A stretch of 64,000 nt of DNA. Source: Chelonoidis abingdonii. Lineage: Eukaryota; Chordata; Testudines; Testudinidae. How positions within the stretch are numbered: position 1 is the first letter of the stretch; every line of letters begins with the position of its first letter. The stretch is taken from positions 24,724,200-24,788,199 of the forward strand of contig NC_133790.1 of assembly GCF_003597395.2 (NCBI RefSeq). The letters are read 5' to 3'. This document shows, in pieces, positions 46,385 to 57,775 of the stretch. The notes under the pieces were generated by a model, which worked only from the letters and a program-made list of their open reading frames with translations, searched no databases and was not told the DNA's origin. Both the position numbers and the translations under genes were made by a program.

Positions 46385-47300
46385 TGTCATAGTATATTTT
46401 CCTCAATCTGAACCTTAGAGTCCAAAAATGAGGTACTAGCATGAAATCCTCTAAGCTTAATTACCAGCTTAGATCTGATACGCTGCCACCAATCAGAACT
46501 CTGAGTGTCTGATAAACTCTGATCTCCCCAAAACCTTCCCTGGGGACCCCCAAGACTCAGATTCCTTGAGTCTCACAACAAAGGGGAATAAACCATTTCC
46601 CTTCCCCCTCCTTTCTTCCTCTCAGATTCTTCCCGCCTTGGGTACACTAGGAGAGATAGACAGATTCAAGCTCCGTGAATCTAAACAAAGGAATTCCCCT
46701 CACCCAGAGGCAATACAGATTCAAACTCCGTGAATCTAACACAAAGAGGAAATTTATCCTTCCTTTCTCCCCACCAATTCCCTGGTGAATACAGACTCAA
46801 TTCCCTTGAGCCTCAACTAGGAAAAAAAAAATCAAAAAGGTCTTAAAAAGCAAAACTTTTAATAAAAAGAAAGAAAAAAAGTAAAAGTTATTTCTGTAAT
46901 CTAGATGGTAAATATTACAGAGTTTTTCAGCTTATAGACAATAGAAAGAAAGCTTTCTCCAGCAGAAATACAATTAAAATACTTTCACCCAAATACACAG
47001 TAAAACTCCACCAGCCAGATACCCAGTTGCAAATACAGAAAAACAAATAAAAAGACTAAACTTGTCTTTCTACCTTTGTACTTACAAAATTTGAACAGAA
47101 GATTAGAGAGCCTGTAGGTATGTGTGGTCACTCTCAGAGCCTAGAGAGAACAAAGCAAAACCCAAAAAACACAAACAAAGGGCTTCCCTCCCTTGAGATT
47201 TGAAAGTATCTTGTTTCCTGATTGGACCTCTGGTCATGTGTTGTTTGTTAACCCTTTCCAGGTGAAAGAGACATTAACTCTTAGCTATCTGTTTATGACA
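46385..47300. mobile_element. Solo LTR (916 bp), second copy of the 11427 family
   Basis: Terminal TGTCATA/TATGACA inverted ends (TG...CA) with perfect 5-bp target duplications AGGTG at 46380-46384 and 47301-47305. It is colinear and in the same orientation as 11427-12302. It carries two copies of ATTCAA(A/G)CTCCGTGAATCTAA near 46663 and 46718. No gag, pol or env frames adjoin it. Confidence 0.88.
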
Positions 47301-47539
47301 AGGTGTTATAAAGATAGTCCCAAGGGAGGACAAATGCTGGCTCACCAAATAATGCAGCTTGGTGCTTCACAAGATGATGAGTCTTTGAGGCCAGAATAGC
47401 TACAAATGCCTGCAAGGACTGCAGCTGTAATGCAGCCCTCCCCACCCCCACGATCCTTCAGGTGCCATGCAAACAAATCAGTGGTGATGGCTTTTTGTGC
47501 TCTGCATTCCTATAGAAGCCATGCTAGCTTTGATTGAGT

Positions 47540-47700
47540 TAGCAAGCTAAGAATGGCAGGGTAGCCGTGGTGGCACCAGCAGTGGGTGATGCAGTTGAAG
47601 ACCCTCGGTACATACTCGGGCAGCTAGCCCATCCAGCCACTCGTGCCTCCACAGCTACACCGCTATTTGTAGTGTATGTCTGCTGGAGCTGGAAACCATA
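47540..47700. mobile_element. Possible MITE fragment
   Basis: TTGAGTTAGCAAGCTAAGAATGGC, GGTAGCCGTGGTGGC and GTGTATGTCTGCTGGAGCTGG resemble the 31508 element interior. Weakly supported. Confidence 0.4.
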
Positions 47701-47779
47701 CTTGCCAGCTCCATGCTCTGAGGATCTCAAAAAACTTTATAATCATGAATGAACCAAGCTCACGTTCCCCCTGTGAAAG

Positions 47780-47925
47780 AGGTGTCATTAGCTCTATTTT
47801 ACAGACGAGGAAATGGAGTCACACAAGTTACACAGTGAGCCAGCAGCAGAGCTGGGAGTGAAACTCAGGAATCCTGACTCTGGGTCTTGTGTGCTGTGAC
47901 CACAAGACCTTTCTTCTCTCTCTAG
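47780..47925 (-). repeat. MIR-like SINE, antisense
   Basis: CTATTTTACAGACGAGGAAATGGAG, AAGTTACACAGTGAGCCAGCAGCAGAGC and GAAACTCAGGAATCCTGACTC are the reverse of the MIR core and B-box region. Confidence 0.82.
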
Positions 47926-49284
47926 TCTCAAACGTGAGGGGGAATAGGCTGAGGCAAATGCTCCTGGAATGACCACATTAGAGTTTGCAGAGCATGGTGG
48001 CTGATGTCTGTATGCACCAACAAAAATCTGTGACAACCCACAGCTGGATTGTGCATGCAGATGGTCATGTTCACAGGTGAGTATGGCATTCACCCAGCTG
48101 ATCTGCCTGTAGAATTGTGTATGTCTGCTGTGTTTCACATGGATCTCAGACTCTGTTCGCCTGAAAATTTGGCTCTGAATACCCATAATAGTCCCAAGGT
48201 TGGTGCAAACTGGATGGGAGAAAGCCAAAGGGCTGGACAGAAAGCTTTGCTGATACACAGCTAACATAGGGGCCACCGAGGAGCACGAGTAGACAACAGA
48301 GAAGTGACCCTCAAGTAGAGGCAATACCCCAGAGGGAGTTGTTCTGCCTCGGGGTTCTCGTGGTTGAGCAGCTGTCCTGTGTGGTGGCCCAGCGCAGAGG
48401 TTGCTCGGACTGGCTTTCAGATGGCCCGGAGTGGCAGGCTGGCCCCAGCTCTTTGAAAGCTAGTCACAGACAGCATTGCAACTCTGCTGAACGTAGAACT
48501 TCCCTTCCGGCCCCCGAGGCGTATGCGCCAGGGAGGGAGATGGATACGATGCTTAACAGGCTGTGAAAATGGGCCATAATACAAATTGTTTTCTTGATGG
48601 CTAAACGATTACTCACACAGAATTGGAAAATGAGGTGCGGGGGCTAGAAATCATCACAAATCGATTGACTATCGTCTCAGACACATGGACTGGTGAGTGG
48701 CGTTTGGAACACATTCTGGAGTTCTCCTCTTACAACGCCAGGGGGAGAAAATAACCCATTGATTTGTGAGAGGGTGGAAGACTTCAGGCTTGGTAACTTT
48801 TCACCACCTTTTCCCTCTCGAGGATCTGGAGGAAGTATTTCTAAGTAGTTAGAGAGGGAGAGAGAATGCTTGTCACCGTGCCAGTGAGTTGTGGTTTATT
48901 GCCGCAGTCTGCTTTGGAAGAGAGGGACAAAGAGGGTCTGCTGCAGTGGGAGTGCTGCTGAACTGTAACTCTCTAAGTTTACTGAGTGAGGGGTAGCACG
49001 GAGCTTCAGGATGCAGGAGCAGTGACTCGGGGTAACAATAGAGAGCTTTCCCCTCTGAGCTGGTCCAGCATAGCAAACCTTCAGGAAGCTCTGTCAGCTC
49101 CAGACCCTGGCCCACCTGCCTGTGTGGGAGGGGGAGTAGCCGCCCCGTGACAGGGACACTCTCTCTGTCCCTGAGCTTAACCTCTGGCCCTGTAGGTAGT
49201 GCACACAAGAAAGAAAGGGACTTGCTGTTCTCCTTATTTCCCAGTGCAGGGGCACAGTGACGCTGACAAATGACCTTAAACTGG
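47926..49284. other. Intronic stretch, nothing recognised
   Basis: The longest frame (47794-48324, minus, 176 codons) runs into the antisense SINE and has no domain. No RNA gene seen. Confidence 0.45.
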
Positions 49285-49289
49285 GAGTG

Positions 49290-49538
49290 AGTCTCTCAAG
49301 CTAGGTAGGCAGACACATGCTAGGTCTGCGTGAGCTAATGCACTAACAATAGCAGCGTAGATGTTGTGGCATGCGCTAGCCACCTGCATGTGAGCCGGCC
49401 TGGTCTCCTGGGCTCTGAGCTTGGGTGGCCAGCCCAGGCTGCCATGTTCACACAGCTATTCTCAGTGCACTGCTCGTGCATGTCTGTCTGCCTGGGCTGA
49501 GATGCATGCGCCCAGCAGCCGTGGAGACATACCCTAAG
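49290..49538. mobile_element. MITE (GAGACATACCCTAAG type)
   Basis: Ends GTGGAGACATACCCTAAG, like the 31508 and 45461 families. The interior has TGAGCTAATGCACTAACAATAGC and TGCGCTAGCC phrases. The left end is degraded. Confidence 0.55.
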
Positions 49539-49698
49539 AGAGTAACATAAAAGATGAAAAGATACCGATTTCCAAGCCTGATGGGTTTCACAGATGTTTG
49601 TTTATTTATGGAGGATGCATTAACAGGTTTACAAATCATTGCCATATAAATATCAGAGACAAAGGATAATTGCTACAACAGAGAGCTTTTGTTTAGTG

Positions 49699-50093
49699 CA
49701 GTGATTCTCAACCAGGGGTACGTGTACCTTTCAGAGACACACAGGTCTTCCTGGGGGTATATCAACTTATCGCCAGGTTTGCCTGGTTTTACAAGAGGCT
49801 ACAGAAAAAGCAGTAGCGAAGTCAGTACAAACTAAAATGTCATACAGACAATGACTTGTTTATACTGCTCTGTATACTATGCACTGAACTGTAAGTGCAA
49901 TACTTATATTCCAATTGATTTATTTTATAATGATATGGTAACAGTGAGAAAGTCAGCCATTTGTCAGTACTAGTGTGCTGGGACAGTTCTTTGTATTTTT
50001 ATGTCAGATTTTGTAAGCAAGTAATTTTGAAGTGAGGTGAGACGCGGGGGTACGCAAGACAAACCAGACGTCTGGAAAGGTTGAGAGCCATTG
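49699..50093. mobile_element. hAT MITE (395 bp) with perfect 8-bp target duplication
   Basis: CAGTGATTCTCAACC at the start and GGTTGAGAGCCATTG at the end form 15-bp inverted repeats with three mismatches. GTTTAGTG flanks both sides (49691-49698, 50094-50101). This combination is diagnostic of hAT transposition. The element is non-coding. Confidence 0.93.
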
Positions 50094-50109
50094 GTTTAGT
50101 GGCACGCTC

Positions 50110-52090
50110 TTCGGTTATATAATCATCAGCTCTCTGTTTCAGAGAGATCACAGAGTGTGCCTCTTGACAGATTGGATCGTCGTGATCATCCGTTCTGGCC
50201 AGCAGCATAACAAAGGCCAGAGGACTCGGTTCCTTCCTCCAGCCCAGGAACTTGTCCTGCATTGCTACAACGGCACCGTTTCTGCAGCTTAGTGAGATCA
50301 GTGTTTGTGATAGTTGGTGGTTCTTGTATTTATTGCCTGATCGTTTTCTTATTTAATAATGTAAATTGCAGAGGGAAAAACAGCCACCTGCATGTGGCTT
50401 TTCCCCCTCACTGGTTAAAGCCAGCCTTAGCTTGTTTTGGAGCTGAATTTTACTGCTCCTTAGTCGCTAGTTAGCGAGGCTGCTTGATTTCTGTGTGTTG
50501 GGGGTCCTTAATGACTAACTGACCTGTGCTGAACAGTTGGCCGAGTCAGGTAGGCCCAGGAGCTCTTTAATGGCCAGTTGAAATAACAAATGTGCAATGG
50601 GAATAAATAACCAAGTTTAAAAATATTGTTGATTGGTTTGTCTTGTGCAGGGACAGTCTCCCCGGATGTACACTCCTCCAGCCCAATGCAGACCAACTTA
50701 CTCATTTATTCCTGGGATATGGTCAAGGTAAAAATCATAGAGATACATACGGCCTCAGCTCAGCGCCTGGCTATTAAAAGCCCAATGTACTTTGCACTGT
50801 CTGCAGAGTTAGTTTCTCTCTTGCATTTCTGTTGGCTTGAAGCTGGGGAAATGAATGAGATCCCTGTAGCTGGGCTTTAGACCCGCTTTCTCCTTCAGGA
50901 TTCTTGATGTGACAGTGGCTGGGTGGCAGTCTCGGGCAGGTGTTAAAACAAAAAAGCTTTCTGCAGCCTCTGTTTGTAAGTGACCGTGGAACATTCTTTT
51001 AACAAAACCCAGTCTAAATGCTGGGCTAAACTTGAGCTTGCGGGCAGTGCTTTTCCCAGCCTTTTCCAAAGCAAAAATCCAGGCACATGTGAAGTTGACA
51101 AGCCTTCCCCTTCCTGGGCTTTGGCTGTATCACCAAAGACATTAACAACATTATAAAGTTCAGCTCCAACCCTGTCTTAGCAGGTAGGAGAGCCTGATTG
51201 GTTTCCCCCACCCCTCCCATACATGCACAGATGCTTTTGTTCATCTAGGGCCAGATCTGAAGCTTTTATGTCAAGTGGCACATTAACCAGCAAGCAGCCC
51301 TAATAAACTCAACGGGACTCCACCCGTAGTCGGGGCCAATGGTGGGGGGAAGCCGGTACAAATTACTGGGGCCTGGTGGTCTGGAAGGCGGCCCGTGGCC
51401 TGGCTTTGTCGGCCCTGGTTAGCCGGTCTGCCCCTGCCGGGGGACCCAAAAATTTTTTTTCACCAGGGCCCGAACCCGCTCTTGGCAGCCCTGCCTGTAG
51501 TATGTAGCAGAGTCTGACCCCTAACCGGTGCATGCAGCTGTGTGTAAATACCCAGTCTGCACACGTGGTTGTCGTAGTTGGACTCCAACTGCTCCTGCTG
51601 GCCAGGCTTTTAGGTTTTCAAAGCCAGCCCCAGGATCCCTGCTTTTCAGACCCCTTTTGCTTTCTGATGTCCTGGTAACTAAAATGGGAGAAGATGAGCC
51701 GTCTTGTCCTTTTGTCTGTCCGTCTGCTCGCTGCGTCTGTAGCTGGCTCCCGAGATGATTGTCCCAGGGAATGATGGGCTGGAGGGGGAGGGATGGCAAA
51801 GCATCTCCGAGAGATTTTGTATTTATGGTAAACAAGTGGCATCCAGAAAGGGTCATTCTGTTTTTCTCTATGTGATGATTCCTCTTTGCACTTACTCTGT
51901 CCTGTCTGTCTCTCTATCAATCTGTCCTCCACCTGTGGCACATAATTCATTCTAATGATACCCAGCAAAGCTGGCATGTCAGCTTGAAGAGAGCTGGTTC
52001 AGAAGGGCAAAGGAGTTTGCATGGGAGGGAGGGAATCCTAGCGCCTCTCGGGATGGAGCTGTAGCTCGCTGCTGGGGATAAAGGCACGCA
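50110..52090. other. Intronic stretch with a cryptic exon-like segment
   Basis: Contains a segment with good splice-like borders at 50651-50727 and a repeat-like GC-rich piece at 51340-51500 (GGGGCCAATGG...CAGGGCCCGAACCC). No recognised gene. Confidence 0.45.
50651..50727 (+). other. Exon-like segment (speculative)
   Basis: TTGTCTTGTGCAG precedes it and CAAG|GTAAAA follows, so both splice borders are plausible for a 77-nt exon. In the phase left by the KSR2 exon it would encode DSLPGCTLLQPN..., which is not the expected KSR2 continuation. It is probably a chance pair of sites. Confidence 0.15.
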
Positions 52091-53930
52091 TCTGACTGTG
52101 GCGAACTCATCCTCGTCTAGACGTTAGCAGCTGCTTTCTATGGTGTGGTCCAAGGCTTGGGGTTGTGGCATCCACAAAGAGGTCCAGCCACTCGGCGCTG
52201 CTCTCCTGAGCTCCCTCCCTCTCACAGCATAAGTCCCACTGGGGCGGTTGCGTTGCGTCTCTCAGTGGGTTGACGCCCCTGCTCTCAGGGTGGTGATGGC
52301 TTGTGAAAAGGCTCCGTGTAACACCAGCAGTAATGTTCACTGTCGCTCCCCCACGGGTTACCCAAGAGGTGATGCCATAAACAGGGGCCAGCCACGTCCC
52401 ACTCCACCTGGCCACACCACTGAAAGCCTCTTGGAGTTCTAACCACACAATGTTTATGCAGTTGGGCTTTGGGTGAGGTGGCCTCTGGTGCAGGGTTTCT
52501 ATGAAGGCATAAGGCTGTTCTGTTGTGCTTTGCGGCGAGCATCACACCATGGGCAGGGTGCAAAGGGACTCTGAGAAGCCACAATTAAATCAGACTGCTT
52601 CGAATGACAGGGAAAACATCCATTTAAGTACCAGCTTAGAACTTGCTTCTTCAAAGGCAACTGTCCGAAGCCAGTGAACCAATGCCTGTTTTCAGGCGTG
52701 CTTTGAGCACACGCGCCAAGATTTTCAAAAGTGATCTGGGCCCTAGATTCTAGGGTGCCTCTTTTTGGCTGCTCAACTTAAGACACCTCAAAGGGTCTTC
52801 CTTTTTCAGAGGGTGGGTGCTCAGCTCTTTCCGGATGTAAGGCTCCTGTAAGATATATCAAGCGAGGCACCTAAAATCACTAATCACATGGGCAACTCGT
52901 GGGGAGGGACACAAAAGGGGCAACAGTCAAAGGGAGGTACGTGGCCTTACCACATGACACCTCCACGTGACTCCTCTCCACGCCACTCACAGCCCAGTGC
53001 CCCCACGCTCTCTGCATCCCATCCCTTCCCCATCCCACATTACCCGGGGCGGGTGTGTGTGTCTGTCCCGCTGCGCTGCACTGTGCCGGGCAGCATCCCC
53101 TCTAGGCAGTGTGGCTGGAGACTGCCTGGGAGAGTGCTGCCGCCGGGCAGCGGGAAGAGGAGAGTCTCCTGCCCCACCTCTTCCCTTCCGGCTCTGGGTT
53201 CGCCGTCTGCTGGCCCTTTGCCTCCCCACCGGTGTTTGGGGAGGCTCATGTGACCCATTAGGTCCCTCCCACCATCACCCTTGCCTGGCTGTGTATTTGA
53301 TTTTTATGTTGGCACTCCCCTGCTGGGCCGAGAATCACACCCCTGGTGTATACTAGTGCCAGAGACATGGCATGTCACGCTGACGCCATGCCCAGGCGAA
53401 ACTGACTGGTCAAGTTCCTCTGGGCACGCTGAATGGATGCACAACACTAGATGTGCAAATTCATTGAGTGTTTTAACAATCCAGAGTGTTATACACGGCG
53501 AGTTTTATCTTGTCGGTGCCCCTTTAATTTAGCCAGACACTCGTCCTTCCCCGTTTTAAAGCAAGTGAAATACTGGGGAGGGTTGAGCAGAGAAAAGGCA
53601 TTTGTATCTCAGCTCTCTCTGGAGTTCTCCAGCACAGTCCTCTGTTGCGTCCTGGGGCAGAGAGTGCGGCATCATTCAGGGCACGGTTGGGACTGGGCAG
53701 GGAGCTAAGGGGGGCAGAAGGCCCCACTGTCACCCCCTGCTGACTTGGATCTGCCCTCATCACTTTTCTAGTGGAGAGGGGGGAGCAGGGGCTGTGTACA
53801 CCCCCCTGAGTCAGGGGAGTCAGGGGACCATGGCCAGAGGGAAGGGTGTGCTATACCTTGTAAAGGGCTTTAGCAAACAACTCCCTCCTACTTCCACCTG
53901 CCCCCCGGCCCAAGGCAAGAGGGATTATGT
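52091..53930. other. GC-richer intronic stretch, no gene recognised
   Basis: Overlapping frames at 52107-52584 (minus) and 52888-53356 (plus) follow base composition. A repeat word 'GATTTTCAAAAGTGATCTGGGCCC' is present at about 52720, part of a dispersed reptile repeat. Confidence 0.45.
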
Positions 53931-53933
53931 CCA

Positions 53934-54115
53934 GCCACACTGCAATCCGGTGCGATTACAGCTCATGTAGACGTGCCTGAGCTAGCTCTGCTGAAGTACT
54001 GGGCAGTAGCCTGGATTTCAAACCCGCCCGGAACCCTGGGAGATGACTTGTGTGACCAGCCCGTGCTGCTACCAGGAGCCACACCCCATGATTACACTGT
54101 AGACACATCCTTAGA
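53934..54115. mobile_element. MITE (CATGTAGACGTGCC/GTAGACACATCC ends)
   Basis: GATTACAGCTCATGTAGACGTGCC near the left and ATGATTACACTGTAGACACATCC at the right are copies of the end sequence of the GTAGACATACCC class. Confidence 0.55.
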
Positions 54116-54135
54116 GGGCTGCCTGTGTGCATTAT

Positions 54136-54290
54136 AGTCCCAGTTCCACCACAGGCAGCCTGAGCAATTTACTCCTGTGCCTCAACTTACCTCTATAAAA
54201 TGGGGATCCTGATCCTTCCCCCCTCCTCACCCACCTGTGTGCAGGGCTTTGGGATCCTGTGCCCCTGCCCGGTGTGGTGATGGGAATTAG
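54136..54290 (+). repeat. MIR-like SINE fragment
   Basis: CCCAGTTCCACCACAGGC, GAGCAATTTACTCCTGTGCCTCAAC and CTATAAAATGGGGATCCTGATCC represent the core. TGTGCAGGGCTTTGGGATCC follows. Confidence 0.72.
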
Positions 54291-54399
54291 AGTTTAACTG
54301 GGAGGCTGAAAACGGTTGCAGGAAGCATTACGTGTATCACTCCTGTTCCCGGGTGCCTCCACAGTAGCTCTGTGGCAAAGGGCAAGGAGTCAGCGCCGC

Positions 54400-54660
54400 T
54401 GTGGGAGTGTTCCTTCACTCGGCTGATCTCTGGGTGAAATCTGGAAGAGATTAAATGACAGACATAACACCAACCACTCGCACGCACGAACTGAGATAAA
54501 AGTTCAAGGTTTGCATTCCGCTCTTGCTGTGTGCGAGTGCTCAGCAGGAGATGAGCGCTGAGTCCATCAAACCAATTGTCAAGCCACCTAATGAGCCTTA
54601 ATGCACTTGGAGAGCCAGGCATCAACCCTCAAGGATTTGCATATATTAAGGGCTCCGTCC
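54400..54660. promoter_or_regulatory. Candidate conserved noncoding element
   Basis: Repeat-free block with retained CpGs (CTCGGCTG, ACTCGCACGCACGAAC, TTCCGCTC, GTGCGAGTG, GAGCGCTG) next to AT words (GATTAAATGACAG, CCTAATGAGCCTTAATGC, ATTTGCATATATTAAG). Composition suggests constraint; function inferred. Confidence 0.35.
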
Positions 54661-54993
54661 TGGGGTCCTCACTCAGGCAACCCCCACACTGACATCGCTG
54701 GCAAAGTGGCCTGAGGATGCAGAACGAGGCCTTACGTGGGTTAATGTTGCAGATGGACAAGCAGGGAAAAGGCAGCAGGGTTTTCATATTCCCACCCCCT
54801 CAGCCTTTCTCGGGCCCTGGGGAGGCTGCTCAGAACCTTGCCTAGTTTTCTGTATTCCTCTCTCTTGTGACATTAAGGCCCCAAGGGCTCAATTTTTACA
54901 TGCCCTTCTCAGTCACACCTAGGAAACTTCCCAGGGTACGCACTTGCATGTACAGACTGTCTTGGGAAGGCAAACACAGGTGGACGTGAGCAT

Positions 54994-55117
54994 TAGGGTG
55001 ACCAGATGGTAAGTGTGAAAAATCAGGACGGGGTTGGGGGGTAATAGGAGCCCACATTTAAAAAAAGCCCCAAATATCGGGACCGACCCTATAAAATCAG
55101 GACATTTGGTCACCCTA
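54994..55117 (-). mobile_element. hAT-type MITE, TAGGGTGACC family, reverse copy
   Basis: Starts TAGGGTGACCAGATG and ends CATTTGGTCACCCTA. The flanks GTGAGCAT (54986-54993) and ATGAGCAT (55119-55126, offset by one base) make a near-perfect 8-bp duplication. Interior order is reversed relative to the copy at 59033. Confidence 0.85.
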
Positions 55118-55210
55118 CATGAGCATGCACAGTATGAGCTTAGAGAGTCTATCGAGAATTTTGGCCTTTCCATGTGTTTACAAACTTGAGCTAAGATGCT
55201 GGGTTCTAGT

Positions 55211-55398
55211 GGGAGAGGGATAGCTCAGTGGTTTGAGCATTGGCCTGCTAAACCCAGGTAGTGACTTCAATCCTCAAGGGGGCCACACAGGGATCTGGGG
55301 CAAAAATCAGTACTTGGTCCTGCTAGTGAAGGCAGGGGGCTGGACTAGATGACTTTTTGGTCCCTTCCAGTTCTAGGAGATAGATTGATATATCTCCT
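55211..55398 (+). repeat. tRNA-derived SINE with CR1-like tail
   Basis: Starts GGGAGAGGGATAGCTCAGTGG with a polymerase III A-box (TAGCTCAGTGG, 55221-55231). A degraded B-box follows near 55261-55273 (GTGACTTCAATCC), then the body GGATCTGGGGCAAAAATCAG. The GGACTAGATGAC...GGTCCCTTCCAGTTCTA tail matches CR1 LINE 3' ends used for retrotransposition. Confidence 0.88.
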
Positions 55399-55639
55399 AT
55401 AATTATTATTGTACTGGGCGTAAAAGCCCATCTGCAGAGAGGGGCAATGCAGGAGAGCAAGGTCCAGCAGGCGTGGCCATCTATGGACAGAGGCTGTGGA
55501 GACGAGAACTGCCAGTTCCCATGGACCTTACCTTCTCTCTCGGCCGGGTACTTTGTGGCGCCGATGGCCCTGTTGCCACTTTCCCATTGGCTGCTGCTGC
55601 TGCTGGATTCTGGTCAGCTTTGGGGCGCCAGGTGGTGAC

Positions 55640-55852
55640 CAGGCTAGTTTAGGTGTTTGTATTGCAGTAGAGCCTGGGGCCCTGAGGTGCTAGGCACTGG
55701 ACAACACAGTGAGAGACAGTCCCTGCTCCAAAGAGCCTGCAGTCTGGACAATACACAGGCAAACAGAGGGGAAGAGACTTGCCAAGGACAGTGACTGAGC
55801 TAGGACTGGAACCCAGCTCTCCTGACTGTTTCTCCGGGGCACAATCCACTTG
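55640..55852 (-). repeat. MIR-like SINE, antisense, near full length
   Basis: TTTGTATTGCAGTAGAGCCTGGGGCCC, GAGACAGTCCCTGCTCCAAAGAGCC, GAGACTTGCCAAGGACAGTGACTGAGC and GGACTGGAACCCAGCTCTCCTG cover tail, core and B-box in reverse order. Confidence 0.85.
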
Positions 55853-56129
55853 GGGTAACATTTTCACAAGTCCCATCGAAAGCCTTGGGGACTTGGATTC
55901 CTAAGTCACGTCCAATCCTTTGCACGTTACCCTAGCTCGGGAGTACAGGGACAGATTCACAGCAGTGTCCCATAGCCTGTTGGACAGCACTGGGGCAGAG
56001 GAGGCTCATGGAGCAGGAGAGTTGCTCTAGACATTTCAGTTCCACACTTGTTGCTTGGAAGCAGGTCTGCCTTTTGCCTGCTGCTAATCACACTCCTGTT
56101 CCTTTCTCCCTCCCTTTTGTGTTGGATTT

Positions 56130-56520
56130 GTTCCTTTTTAGCAGATTGAAGACTTTAAATATTCCCCCTCTCGGCCTATTAGCCCTATGAAGGAAGGAAG
56201 AGAGAGAGAGACAGCTTTAGAAGAGCTTTCCTCAGTCCTCTCTCTGTTCCCATTTCTCAAGCAGTTTGCAGCCACCCTTCTCTGAATCCATGCGACACCA
56301 GGAGACGCACGGATGATGTCAGTCAGCTGTCATCATTCATCCTTTTTAAATTTCAATTTTTTTTTTCAGAGCGAGAGGAGGGAATCTCTGTCCAAAATCA
56401 CTCGTCCTTCCTAATAATGAGAGCTGTCACCAGCCTGGCTTGGCTAGGAAATGATCCTCTCTGTAAATATTTGGTCTGTAACTGATTTATGGGTGGAAAA
56501 AAAATAAGATTAGTAGTTAA
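56130..56520. promoter_or_regulatory. Candidate conserved noncoding segment
   Basis: Repeat-poor block with GATGATGTCAGTCAGCTGTCATCATTC (two TGTCA/TGACA half-sites around an E-box), CTAATAATGAG and CTGTAAATATTTGG. Inferred from motif density only. Confidence 0.25.
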
Positions 56521-57775
56521 TCACCAGGCTGCAGGAAGCTCTCTTGGGCTGGATGCCTGCGAAGAGCACGTTGAGGAGACAATGCCAGGGGCTTTGTCTG
56601 GGATGAGCTCAGAGGCTGGGCAGGAGCTCAGCTTTGTTGCAAGTGGAGTGCACTCCATGGTGTCTCTTTAGGCCACGTGTTTCCAAAAAGGCTGCTTACA
56701 ATGACCCTTGGCATGGTCCATCAGCAGGGTTTGAACCTAAGAGTTTCAGGTCTGTAGTAAAGATCTCCGCTACTTGAGCTGTAGGAGTAACTCCATTAGC
56801 TAGTAGCAGCAGTAGGCTGGTATCTTCCATGGGGACCAGCCACTACTGGGTATGCAACACACTTTCTGTAAATGTGGGTGGCGTTTAAATGGTACCACGG
56901 GAGCAGCGTGTTTGTGTAAATCTTTCTGAAGCTGCTTTGGAGTGTGTCTACGGAAAGTGCTATGACGGAGGGATACTGGGGGATCCAGGTGGGAAAGGAA
57001 AATGTGGGGATGAGAAATGGAAACAAGGGACTCTCAGGAGGACTGGTTCAGGCCATGCTGCCAACCTGCAGCTGCTGGACACATGGGCTCCACCCCAAGG
57101 CTGGAACATTGGTGTGAACTTTCCTGTGGCGCTTCAGTGTGCTGTGGTACCCGGGGACTGCCCTGGGCTGACTGGCAGTTCTCTGTTGCAACAGTAACTT
57201 GACCCTCCTCTCAGAAATTGGGAGACATCCCCTTTTACTCTCTTCTCCTGCTCTAACCATTTGCTACCCTTCCTCCTGGCAGTGAAATCCCCTGCAGGAT
57301 TGATTGTCCTGCTGAAAAGGGGATTATCCTTGCCATATCCCTTCCTGCCACTGCTAATGGGCTCTCCAGTGACAGGGGTCCTAGGATCTCAGGAGTTCTG
57401 GGACCACAAAGGGGTTCAGAGTCTCAGCTGCCCCTTGTCTCCAGGCTTGCCTTGAAACTGCAGCTGGTTTCAGAATCCGCTGTATTGACCAGATGATAAT
57501 TGGGGATATTTTTAAAGGTCCCACTAACTGTTGCAAAACTTAGCTCATCCCAGGGTTTTCTGTTGGTCTCTGTAGAGGATAAATGTGTTGCTAGGGGCTG
57601 CAGAGACCTGGACTTGTCACCATAGAGACAACAGCAGAAGGTACCCTGGAAACATGGAAGGCTTGGAAACCTGGGGACAGCTGTCTGGGGTTGGGTTGGC
57701 TCTTAACAGGTGAAGACACATGATTACAGGCAGGTGTATTAGAGTGTCCAACTCAGTGGGAGTCCCTTTGAGCGC
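56521..57775. other. Intronic stretch, nothing recognised
   Basis: Short chance frames on both strands, with no repeat boundary or RNA gene identified. Confidence 0.45.

Noticed and set aside
11427..47300. The two LTRs as ends of one provirus
   Set aside because: They have different target duplications (CAAGG and AGGTG), are separated by KSR2 coding sequence, and have no internal retroelement genes.
47794..48324. 176-codon minus-strand open frame
   Set aside because: It runs into the antisense MIR-like SINE and encodes no known domain.
52107..52584. Possible retroelement coding remnant on the minus strand
   Set aside because: Frames of 99-113 codons overlap, but I could not recognise any reverse transcriptase, integrase or gag motif.
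55211..55398. A functional tRNA gene
   Set aside because: Only the A-box region is tRNA-like. The B-box is degraded, no cloverleaf closes, and a CR1-like tail follows, so it is a SINE.
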